Assembly (NCBI GenBank): GCA_005877965.1
Contig: VBNP01000052.1
Coordinates: 1 to 14,263, forward strand
Reading direction: 5' to 3'
DNA from: Gammaproteobacteria bacterium
GTDB lineage: Bacteria > Pseudomonadota > Gammaproteobacteria > Steroidobacterales > Steroidobacteraceae
Length of the DNA: 14,263 bases
Shown: positions 7,414 through 14,263 of the stretch, piece after piece
How the letters are laid out: each line of letters opens with the position of its first letter
Numbering within the stretch: the first letter of the stretch is position 1
Made by a program: the position numbers and the translations under genes
Notes under the pieces: generated by a model
Database searches by the model: none
The model's input: only the letters and a program-made list of their open reading frames with translations
Told to the model about the DNA's origin: nothing

Positions 7414-7802
7414 AAGACATCCTGGTTCCCGTCTCTCCGGGCGAGCTGCTCGACAAGATCACCATTCTCAGGATCAAGCAGGTACGCATCCCCGATGCCG
7501 CCAAGCTCGTCAACGTGAAGCTGGAACTTGCGCTGCTGCAGCAGACCTGGCGGGACTGCGGCTGCGCCGCGCAGGACGTCGCGCCCGATGAGCGCGCGCT
7601 GCAGGACGTCAACGAGCGGCTGTGGGACATCGAGGATCGCATCCGCGACAAGGAGGCCAAGCAGAGCTTCGATCGCGATTTCATCGAGCTGGCGCGCGCG
7701 GTGTACGCGTGCAATGACGAGCGCGCGGCGATCAAGAAGCGCATCAATCTGCAGCTGGGATCGCGGCTGATCGAAGAGAAGTCGTACAAGCCATATCGGT
7801 AG
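7410..7802 (+). CDS. Small conserved protein, probably the DUF6165 family
   Basis: A 130-residue soluble protein with no signal peptide or membrane segment. The N-terminus ILVPVSPGELLDKITILRIK (4-23) is the most family-like part; the remainder is charged, probably helical, ending EEKSYKPYR. I recall this family (DUF6165) as small proteins encoded among LPS and sugar-transfer genes, with no established function; the family number is from memory. The start is the ATG at 7410, which overlaps the GT9 stop by four bases, with AGGA 8 bases upstream. Longer in-frame starts would run inside the GT9 gene. Coupling to the heptosyltransferase suggests an accessory role in core glycan synthesis, but nothing in the sequence shows an active site. 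Cysteines at 50, 52 and 101 do not form a recognisable metal motif. Confidence 0.82.
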   Translation: MKDILVPVSPGELLDKITILRIKQVRIPDAAKLVNVKLELALLQQTWRDCGCAAQDVAPDERALQDVNERLWDIEDRIRDKEAKQSFDRDFIELARAVYACNDERAAIKKRINLQLGSRLIEEKSYKPYR

Positions 7803-7819
7803 GGCGGGGGGGTCCGGAC

Positions 7820-10800
7820 GTGCGCAGACACAAGTCATTGTTCGTGACGACGCTCAGCTTCGTCAGCCTGGCGCTGGTTGTGCGCGCCGGCCTCGCGCAG
7901 CAGCCACCCCCCGGCCTCTACGGCGATCTCGCCTGGCGCATGATCGGGCCGTTCCGCGGCGGGCGCACCCGCGCGGTAGCCGGGGTGCCCTCGCAGGCGC
8001 ACGTCTTTTATGTGGGTGCGGCCGACGGCGGGGTTTGGAAAACCGACGACGCCGGTCGCACCTGGCGGCCCATCTTCGATGAGCAGCCGACGCAATCGAT
8101 CGGCGCGATCGTCGTGGCGCCTTCGGATCCCGACATCATCTACGTGGGAAGCGGCGAGGGGCTGCATCGGCCGGACCTCTCGGTCGGCAACGGCGTCTAC
8201 CGCTCCGCCGACGGCGGGCAGAGCTGGTCGCATCGCGGTCTCGCCGACGGGCAGCAGATCGCGGACCTGGCGGTCGATCCCCGCGATCCCAACCGCCTGT
8301 TCGCGGCGGTACTCGGCCACCCCTACGGACCCAACCCGCAGCGCGGCATCTATCGCTCAACGGACGGTGCAGTGAGCTGGGAGCGGGTTCTGTACCGCGA
8401 TGAGGACACCGGCGGCTCGGCGGTGGCCATCGATCCGGCCCAGCCGCAGGTCGTGTATGCGGCGCTGTGGCAGTCGCGTCTCGGTCCCTGGGAGGACAAG
8501 AACGAGTTCCAGGGCACCGGGGGGGGCCTGTTCAAGTCGAGCGACGGCGGGGCGACCTGGAAGCGCCTCGCGGCCGGCCTGCCGGCGAACCTGTCGCAGA
8601 TCAACATTGCGATCGCCCCGAGCGCGCCACGGCGCCTGTATGCCACCGCGGGCACCGACGAGCCCGGTGATTACTCCTCGGCGGCGGGACTCGGCGTCTT
8701 TCGCTCCGACGATGCCGGCGAGAGCTGGCTGCGCATCACCTCCGATCCCCGGCCTGCACTGCGCATCGGCGGCGGCGATCTGCCGGTGCTGCGCGTCGAT
8801 CCCTCGAACCCGGATGTGGTTTACAGCGCGAGCCTCGTCACCATGAAGTCCAGCGACGGCGGCCGGACCTGGCTGTCACTGCGGGGTGCCCCGGGCGGGG
8901 ATGACTACCAGAACCTGTGGATCAACCCGAACGACTCGCGCATCATCGCCCTGGTCAGCGATCAGGGCGCGCTCGTGACGCTGAACGGCGGGCAGAGCTG
9001 GAGTTCCTGGTTCAACCAGCCCACCGCGCAGCTGTTTCATGTCAGCGTCTGGCCGACGTTCCCGTATCGTGTGTGCGCCGCGCAGCAGGAGAGCGGCTCG
9101 GTGTGCATCGCCAGCCGCGGCAACGACGGCAGTGTCACCGACCGCGACTGGCATCCGGTGGGAGCCATCGAGTACGGCTATGTGGCCCCCGATCCGCTCG
9201 ACCCCGACGTGATCTACGGCGCCGGGCGCAACGAAGTCTCGAAGTTCCACCGCTCGACCGGGCAGGTGCAGAACGTCACACCGATTCCGGTGCGCGGCCC
9301 CGACGCGCGTGTCGATCGCACCGAGCCGCTGTTATTTTCGCCGCTCGACCCGCACACCCTCTACTACGGCGCCAACCGCCTCTACAAGACCGGCGACGGG
9401 GGCGCGACCTGGCAGGCGATCAGCCCCGACCTCGCGCGCGAGCTGAGCGCAATTCCCGCGAGCGTCGGCGCGCTGCACCGGCCGGGAGCGGAGCGCCAGC
9501 GCGGTGTCATCTACGCGCTCGGACTCTCGCCTCGCAACATCGACACCCTGTGGGCCGGGACCGATGACGGCCTGGTGTGGCTCACCACCGACGGCGGAGC
9601 GCACTGGTCCGACGTGACCCCGCCGGCGCTCACCCCCTGGAGCAAGGTCACCCAGATCGAGGCGTCGCACTTCGATGCGGGCACCGCCTACGTCTCGGTG
9701 AGCCGTATGCGGATCGATGATCTGCGCCCGTACCTTTACCGCACCGTCGATGGCGGCAGGACCTGGCAGTCGATTGCCGGCGGGCTGCCGCCGGACGCCC
9801 CGGTGAATGCCGTGCGCGAGGATCCCCAGCGCCAGGGACTGCTGTTCGCCGCGACCGAGAGCGCCGTATGGATGTCGTCCGATGACGGGGAGCACTGGGA
9901 GTCGCTGCAGTTGAATCTGCCGCATACCTCGATGCGCGACCTGTGGATCCACGACGACGACCTCATCGTGGCGACCCACGGCCGCTCGATCTGGATTCTC
10001 GACGACATCTCGCGGCTGCGGCAACTCACGACCGTCGCCCCCATGCACGAGGTCGTGCTGTTCCGTCCCGCCGACGCCTACCGCATGCAACGCAGCACCT
10101 GGAGCGACACACCCCTTGCGCCTGACGAACCGCTCGCCGCCAATCCGCCCGCGGGCGCCGTCATCGAGTTCTTTCTGCCGCACGACGCCCGGCGAGCGGT
10201 GATGCTCGAGGTGCTCGACAGCGGCAACGGCCTCGTGCGCCGCTTCAGAAGCGACGATCCGGCGCAGCCTGACGCGGAGCAACTCGCCCGCGAGCTCATT
10301 CCGCAGTACTGGATCAGGCCGCCCCGCGTCCTGCCGGCGCAAGGCGGCATGCATCGCTGGGTCTGGGACCTGCGCTACGCTGCGCCCCTGGCCACCACGC
10401 GCGGCTACCCGATCTCCGCGGTACCGCATGCGACGCCACAGGGGCCGGAAGGTCCGCTCGCGCTGCCCGGGCGTTACCTGGTACGCCTGACGGTCGAGGG
10501 TCGGCGCTTCGAGGCGCCGCTCACCGTGAAGGCGGACCCGCGCGTACGGCTTTCCCCCGGCGCTCTGGAGGATCAATTGCGCCTGGCCACGGAGTTAGCC
10601 CGGCTGCTGAGCGAGAGCTCCCGGGCGCTGCTCGCGGCCAGATCTGCACAGGCGCAACTGAAATCCCTGGCGCCCGCGGGCGCAACCGCCGATGCGCTGC
10701 AAGCCTGGGGGACGCGCCTCGCCGAACTGTTAGGCTCGTCCGACAAGAAGGAAGGCGGCGATCAGGAGAAGCAGGGCGAGCCAAAAATCCTCCTGCCGGC

Positions 10801-11041
10801 GCTGCAGGAGCGTATCGCCACCCTGTATGCGGAAGTCATCCGCAGTGACGCCGCCCCCACCGCCGCGCAAGTGGACGCGGCTGCCACGGCGCAACGGGAG
10901 TTCACCGGTATTGCGGGCAGCTGGCAGCAGCTGCAAGCCGATCTGGCCGCGCTCAACGCAACACTGCGCGCGGCGAAGCTGGCCCCGATCCGCGCCGACC
11001 TGCCGCCTCCCCGAGATCTCAACGCGGCGGATCAGGAGTGA
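7820..11041 (+). CDS. Large exported BNR/Asp-box beta-propeller protein (sortilin/VPS10-like, GH74-like fold)
   Basis: The 1073-residue product starts with a Sec signal peptide (1-26, cut near GLA/QQ). Residues about 31-740 carry eleven Asp-box type motifs (S/T-x-D-x-G-x-T/S-W) whose Trp ends fall at 82, 136, 187, 247, 303, 351, 394, 531, 596, 649 and 693. This size suits two seven-bladed propellers, as in GH74 enzymes and sortilin-type proteins. A beta-sandwich-like part follows (about 780-907, GRYLVRLTVEGRRFEAPLTVKADPR), then a helical tail (about 912-1056) split by a Lys/Glu/Gly-rich linker (973-988). Such proteins are often labelled glycosyl hydrolase or VPS10 domain protein; I see no proven catalytic pair, so an enzyme activity should not be assumed. 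It probably acts in the periplasm or outside. The GTG start at 7820 follows a G-rich tract; the gap to the DUF6165-like gene is 17 bases, suggesting one transcript. Confidence 0.88.
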   Translation: MRRHKSLFVTTLSFVSLALVVRAGLAQQPPPGLYGDLAWRMIGPFRGGRTRAVAGVPSQAHVFYVGAADGGVWKTDDAGRTWRPIFDEQPTQSIGAIVVAPSDPDIIYVGSGEGLHRPDLSVGNGVYRSADGGQSWSHRGLADGQQIADLAVDPRDPNRLFAAVLGHPYGPNPQRGIYRSTDGAVSWERVLYRDEDTGGSAVAIDPAQPQVVYAALWQSRLGPWEDKNEFQGTGGGLFKSSDGGATWKRLAAGLPANLSQINIAIAPSAPRRLYATAGTDEPGDYSSAAGLGVFRSDDAGESWLRITSDPRPALRIGGGDLPVLRVDPSNPDVVYSASLVTMKSSDGGRTWLSLRGAPGGDDYQNLWINPNDSRIIALVSDQGALVTLNGGQSWSSWFNQPTAQLFHVSVWPTFPYRVCAAQQESGSVCIASRGNDGSVTDRDWHPVGAIEYGYVAPDPLDPDVIYGAGRNEVSKFHRSTGQVQNVTPIPVRGPDARVDRTEPLLFSPLDPHTLYYGANRLYKTGDGGATWQAISPDLARELSAIPASVGALHRPGAERQRGVIYALGLSPRNIDTLWAGTDDGLVWLTTDGGAHWSDVTPPALTPWSKVTQIEASHFDAGTAYVSVSRMRIDDLRPYLYRTVDGGRTWQSIAGGLPPDAPVNAVREDPQRQGLLFAATESAVWMSSDDGEHWESLQLNLPHTSMRDLWIHDDDLIVATHGRSIWILDDISRLRQLTTVAPMHEVVLFRPADAYRMQRSTWSDTPLAPDEPLAANPPAGAVIEFFLPHDARRAVMLEVLDSGNGLVRRFRSDDPAQPDAEQLARELIPQYWIRPPRVLPAQGGMHRWVWDLRYAAPLATTRGYPISAVPHATPQGPEGPLALPGRYLVRLTVEGRRFEAPLTVKADPRVRLSPGALEDQLRLATELARLLSESSRALLAARSAQAQLKSLAPAGATADALQAWGTRLAELLGSSDKKEGGDQEKQGEPKILLPALQERIATLYAEVIRSDAAPTAAQVDAAATAQREFTGIAGSWQQLQADLAALNATLRAAKLAPIRADLPPPRDLNAADQE

Positions 11042-11061
11042 ACACTCGCCCGGCATGCGGT

Positions 11062-11075
11062 GCGAACATGTTCGC
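11062..11075. other. Perfect 14-base palindrome between converging genes
   Basis: GCGAACATGTTCGC is its own reverse complement and lies in the 40-base gap between the converging propeller and zinc-finger genes. As RNA it could form a stem of at most five pairs with a tight loop and no T tract, so it is a poor intrinsic terminator. CGAAC/GTTCG half sites recall SOS boxes of some phyla, but the 2-base spacer is too short and there is no start codon just downstream. Role unknown. Confidence 0.3.
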
Positions 11076-11081
11076 CGTCCC

Positions 11082-11279
11082 TCAGCGGCGCAACGTGTAC
11101 TCCGCGCCGCAGTAGGGACATTTCGCCCAGCCGCTCTCCTCTACGGCCAAATACACGCGCGGATGCGAGTTCCACAGGTACATCTGCGGCATCGGGCAGC
11201 ACAGCGGCAGATCCTCGGCGCTGACCCGGTACTGGTTGTGCGTGTTGGCTTCAATGAGCGGTTTGGCCGCAGCGACCAT
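11082..11279 (-). CDS. zf-CHCC zinc-finger domain protein
   Basis: A 65-residue protein. The core reads CCPMPQMYLWNSHPRVYL then CPYC, giving the metal set C28, H39, C54 and C57 (with C27 adjacent), followed by GAEYTL. This is the zf-CHCC family, related to the zinc-binding part of the mitochondrial complex I subunit NDUFS6. In bacteria it occurs as a free small protein whose role is not established. The start ATG at 11279 has only a weak GGAAA about ten bases before it. It lies 39 bases after glnE on the same strand, so it is probably in the glnE operon. In several related bacteria this gene sits beside ilvE and LPS heptosyltransferase genes, which fits the neighbourhood here. Confidence 0.87.
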   Translation of the reverse strand: MVAAAKPLIEANTHNQYRVSAEDLPLCCPMPQMYLWNSHPRVYLAVEESGWAKCPYCGAEYTLRR

Positions 11280-11318
11280 GGCGAGATTTTTCCGCGATCC
11301 CGTGAACGACGGTGCCGA

Positions 11319-14207
11319 TTATACCTGCGCGCCCTGCATCTCAGCGGCCATCGCCGCGTTCCACAGCCGTAGCACGGCGGCACGCGTGTCGCGGAAGTCC
11401 CCCGCCGGCACGATGGGCGCGGCGCCCTCGAGGGAGAGGAGATGGGTGGCGGCGCGGTACTCCCGATAGGCCCGGGTCAGCAGATCCACGCTCGCCTGCG
11501 GCACCAGGTTCGCGGAGGCCACGGACTCGAGCTGCCGGATGGTGTCGGAGAACATCGCCACCGGCGGGTACTCCCGCGCCCACAGCAGTGCCCAGTACTG
11601 AGCGAGGAACTCGAGGTCGGCGATCCCGCCCGGGTCCTGCTTGATGTCGAACCGCAGCGCATCGCCCGCGGAGAGCTCCTTGCGCATGCGCTCGCGCATG
11701 GTGCGCACCTCCTCGCGCAGGCTGTCACGGCGCACGTGCTGGCACAGTACCTCGAGCCGCACCCGCTCGAAGCGCGCGCACAGCTCGGGCGAGCCCGCCA
11801 CCGCGCGCGCGTGCAGCAGCGCCTGGTGCTCCCAGGTCCACGCCTCCCGGCGCTGGTAGTCAGCAAACGCCTCGATGTTGGTGACCAGGAGGCCCCCCTT
11901 GCCGCTCGGGCGCAGGCGCACGTCGACCTGGTAGAGCCGACCGGCGGCGGAGTGCATGGTCAGGAGGTGCACGATGCGTTGCGCGAGCCGCACGAAGAAC
12001 AGCTGGTTGTCGATGGGACGCGCGCCGCTGGTCTCCTGATGCTCGCCGTGCGAGTCGTGCAGGAACACGAGGTCCAGATCCGAACCGTAGCCGAGCTCCA
12101 TGCCGCCGAGCTTGCCGTAGCCCACCGCGCAGATGGCCACCGGGCGAAGCCCCGCGCCGTCGGTGCAGGTCGGGACTCCGAACTGCGCGGTGATCTGCCG
12201 CCAGCCCAGCTGCATGGCGCGCTCGACGATGAGTTCGGCGATATCGGTGAGCCGGTCGCTCACCTGCATCAGCGGCAGCACGCCGGTGAGATCCGCCACC
12301 GCGACGCGAAACAGGGCGGCGCGCTGGAACTGTCGCAGGGCCTCCACCTGCTGCTCGGGATCATCCGCGTGCAGCTGCTCCATCCTGGATTCGAGCTCGC
12401 GCGCGAAGGCCGCACGGGTCGGCGGCTGCGACAGCAGCCGCGCATCGATCAGCTCATCCAGCAGCAGCGGGTGCGCGGCGATCTGCGCCGCGAGGAAATC
12501 CCCGTGACGGCACAGCTGCACCAGGCGCGCGCGCGCCGCGCCGTTCTCTCGCAGCAGCGCGAAGTACGCCGAGCGCTTGCCCGTCGCCTCGATGATGGCG
12601 AGGATCCGTCGCAGCACCGGCAGCTGGGCGCTGCTCCCCGCCACGTCTGCGAGCAGCGCCGGCAGCAGCGCCTGCAGGCGCTTGCGCCCGGGCTCATCGA
12701 GCTTGCGCACCAGGGCCGAGGCGCGCAGCTCCAGCAGCAGGCGCGCGACTTCCGCGCTGTCGCTGAAGCCGGCGCGCGCCAGCGCCTCCGCCAGCGCCGC
12801 GGTTTCCGCCTGAGTGTCCCAGAACCTTCCCAGATCGATGCGCACGGCGCCCGTGTCGGGCTCAGCCCCGCCCTGCACCAGCAGGCGAAAGTGCCGGCTG
12901 ACCCGTGCACGGTGGGCATCGAGTTCCTGCCTGAGCGAGAGCCAGTCGCGCGCACCCATGGCGAGCGCAATGCGCTCGCGCGCCAGCGGCTCCACCGGCA
13001 GTGAATGGACCTGCGCGTCGGCGAGCATCTGCAGGCGGTTCTCGAGCCGGCGCAGATGGATATAGGCCGCCCGCAGTTCGCTCGTGGCCTCGGGCGGCAG
13101 CTGCCGCGACTCCCCGAGGCACGCCAGCGCGGCGAGGAGCGAGGGAGTCCGCAGGCGCTGGTCCCGGCCCCCGCGGGTGAGCTGCAGCGCCTGCACGATG
13201 AATTCGATTTCGCGGATCCCGCCCGGACCGAGCTTTACGTGATCGGCAAGTTCGCGCCGCTGCATTTCGCGCTCGATGAGAGTCTTCATCTCCCGCAGGC
13301 TCTCGAACACGCCGTAGTCGAGATAGCGGCGGTAGACGAACGGCCGTATCGCTGCCGCGTCAATTTCCGCATAACGCTGCGCACCGCTGACCGGACGGGC
13401 CTTGACGTACGCGTACCGCTCCCAGTCGCGCCCGTGGCGCGGCAGGTAATCCTCGAAGGAGGCGAAGCTCGCCACCAGGGGACCCGAGTCCCCGAAGGGC
13501 CGTAAGCGCAGATCAACGCGCAGCACAAAGCCCTCGGACGTCGGCGTCTCCAGCAGCCGCACCAGCGCCTGTCCCAGGCGCGTGAAGAACTCCTCGTTGG
13601 CGACGCCGCGCGGGCCGTCGGTTTCACCGTGCTCGGGAAACAGCAGCACCAGATCGACGTCGGAGGAGAAATTCAGCTCGCCGCCACCGAGCTTCCCCAT
13701 GCCGATAACGACCAGGGGCTGAACCTCGCCGGCCGCCGAGCGCGGTTCGCCGTAGCGGGCCACGAGTGCGCGGCGGGCGTGAGCCAGCGCCGTGGCGATC
13801 GCTGCATCGGCAAAAGCCGTGAGATCGGCCAGCGTCTCGGTCAGATCCGCCCAGCCGGCGAGATCCCGCCAGGCAATGCGGGTGAGCTCGCGCCGCCGCC
13901 AGCGGCGCAGCTCGGCCTGGAAGAGCACCTCGGGTGTCGCCGGGTCCGGGGGCAGCGGGGCGCGCGCCGCAAAGTCCGCCGCTGCCAGAGGCCGCTGCAG
14001 GTCGCCGCCGACGAGGCTGGCGAAACACTGGGCATCGCGCGCGCAGGATTGCGCCACGAAGTCGCTGGCGGCGAATACCGCCTGGATCGAGTCGCGAATG
14101 GCGGGCGGCGCAGCGGCGAGCGCCGTTCGCGCGGCCTCGTTGGCGTTGAGCGCCTCGAGCGAGCCTGCAACCAGAGCGGCCAGCTCCGTGCTGACCGGGG
14201 CCCCCAC
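11319..14207 (-). CDS. glnE: Bifunctional glutamine synthetase adenylyltransferase / adenylyl-removing enzyme
   Basis: GlnE adds AMP to, and phosphorolytically removes it from, a Tyr of each glutamine synthetase subunit, under control of PII and glutamine. The 962-residue length fits the family (about 950). Two nucleotidyltransferase domains are visible. The N-terminal adenylyl-removase has GMGKLGG (169-175) and SSDVDL (181-186, D183 and D185). The C-terminal adenylyltransferase has GYGKLGGMELGYGSDLDLVF with D710 and D712. Each is followed by its paired element, VDLRLRPFGDSG and VDVRLRPSGKGG. Both active sites look intact. The start chosen is GTG at 14207, 23 bases after the stop of the gene upstream; no strong Shine-Dalgarno is evident, only a G-rich tract. 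The zinc-finger gene follows after 39 bases. Confidence 0.96.
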   Translation of the reverse strand: MGAPVSTELAALVAGSLEALNANEAARTALAAAPPAIRDSIQAVFAASDFVAQSCARDAQCFASLVGGDLQRPLAAADFAARAPLPPDPATPEVLFQAELRRWRRRELTRIAWRDLAGWADLTETLADLTAFADAAIATALAHARRALVARYGEPRSAAGEVQPLVVIGMGKLGGGELNFSSDVDLVLLFPEHGETDGPRGVANEEFFTRLGQALVRLLETPTSEGFVLRVDLRLRPFGDSGPLVASFASFEDYLPRHGRDWERYAYVKARPVSGAQRYAEIDAAAIRPFVYRRYLDYGVFESLREMKTLIEREMQRRELADHVKLGPGGIREIEFIVQALQLTRGGRDQRLRTPSLLAALACLGESRQLPPEATSELRAAYIHLRRLENRLQMLADAQVHSLPVEPLARERIALAMGARDWLSLRQELDAHRARVSRHFRLLVQGGAEPDTGAVRIDLGRFWDTQAETAALAEALARAGFSDSAEVARLLLELRASALVRKLDEPGRKRLQALLPALLADVAGSSAQLPVLRRILAIIEATGKRSAYFALLRENGAARARLVQLCRHGDFLAAQIAAHPLLLDELIDARLLSQPPTRAAFARELESRMEQLHADDPEQQVEALRQFQRAALFRVAVADLTGVLPLMQVSDRLTDIAELIVERAMQLGWRQITAQFGVPTCTDGAGLRPVAICAVGYGKLGGMELGYGSDLDLVFLHDSHGEHQETSGARPIDNQLFFVRLAQRIVHLLTMHSAAGRLYQVDVRLRPSGKGGLLVTNIEAFADYQRREAWTWEHQALLHARAVAGSPELCARFERVRLEVLCQHVRRDSLREEVRTMRERMRKELSAGDALRFDIKQDPGGIADLEFLAQYWALLWAREYPPVAMFSDTIRQLESVASANLVPQASVDLLTRAYREYRAATHLLSLEGAAPIVPAGDFRDTRAAVLRLWNAAMAAEMQGAQV

Positions 14208-14230
14208 GTCGTTGAACCCGACCCCCCGGG

Positions 14231-14263
14231 TCAGTTCCAGATGTTGCCCCCGAGGTCGTGGAA
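14231..14263 (-). CDS. C-terminal end of an unidentified minus-strand gene (partial)
   Basis: A frame entering from the right edge reads FHDLGGNIWN and ends at TGA (14233-14231), 23 bases before the glnE start. The length is far too short to identify it. Tight spacing and shared strand suggest it is the gene upstream of glnE in the same operon, but it could be a chance open frame. Confidence 0.35.
   Translation of the reverse strand, partial: FHDLGGNIWN

Noticed and set aside
9332..10576. 414-codon minus-strand open frame opposite the propeller gene
   Set aside because: Composition of an antisense shadow; the sense frame has regular Asp-box repeats.
11442..13004. 520-codon plus-strand open frame opposite glnE
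   Set aside because: Shadow of glnE; no domain pattern, and the glnE frame carries both catalytic sites.

Overview
The window is chromosomal, uniformly GC-rich and densely coded, with no mobile element, tRNA, rRNA, CRISPR array or prophage that I can see. Gene content points to a Gram-negative proteobacterium, most likely a high-GC gammaproteobacterium of the Xanthomonadales/Nevskiales/Steroidobacterales kind. The reasons are lipopolysaccharide (LPS) Kdo transferase and Kdo kinase genes, a TolC outer-membrane channel preceded by a PCMT-family methyltransferase, a full-length GlnE, and large exported BNR/sortilin-type propeller proteins, which are common in those groups. This placement rests on family knowledge, not a database search.

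Layout, left to right. (1) 1-1898, minus strand: a membrane-anchored PAS-PAS-GGDEF-EAL cyclic-di-GMP protein, cut by the left edge. (2) 2134-4291, plus: a PCMT-like methyltransferase followed by tolC. (3) 4297-6285, minus: kdkA then waaA, which build and phosphorylate the Kdo of the LPS inner core. waaA converges on tolC with only 5 bases between stop codons. (4) 6358-11041, plus: a GT9 heptosyltransferase-like gene, a small DUF6165-like gene overlapping it by 4 bases, and 17 bases later a 1073-residue exported beta-propeller protein with eleven Asp-box motifs. (5) 11082-14207, minus: a small zf-CHCC zinc-finger gene after glnE, the bifunctional adenylyltransferase controlling glutamine synthetase. 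The last ten codons of another minus-strand gene lie at the right edge.

The common theme of the centre is the cell envelope: KdkA, WaaA and the GT9 enzyme act on the LPS inner core, TolC spans the outer membrane, and the propeller protein carries a Sec signal peptide. The c-di-GMP protein and glnE are regulatory neighbours. I found no clearly new system. The best candidates for unrecognised biology are the GT9/DUF6165/propeller transcription unit and the PCMT homologue beside tolC, whose substrate-recognition motif departs from the canonical repair enzyme. All intergenic stretches are under 300 bases.
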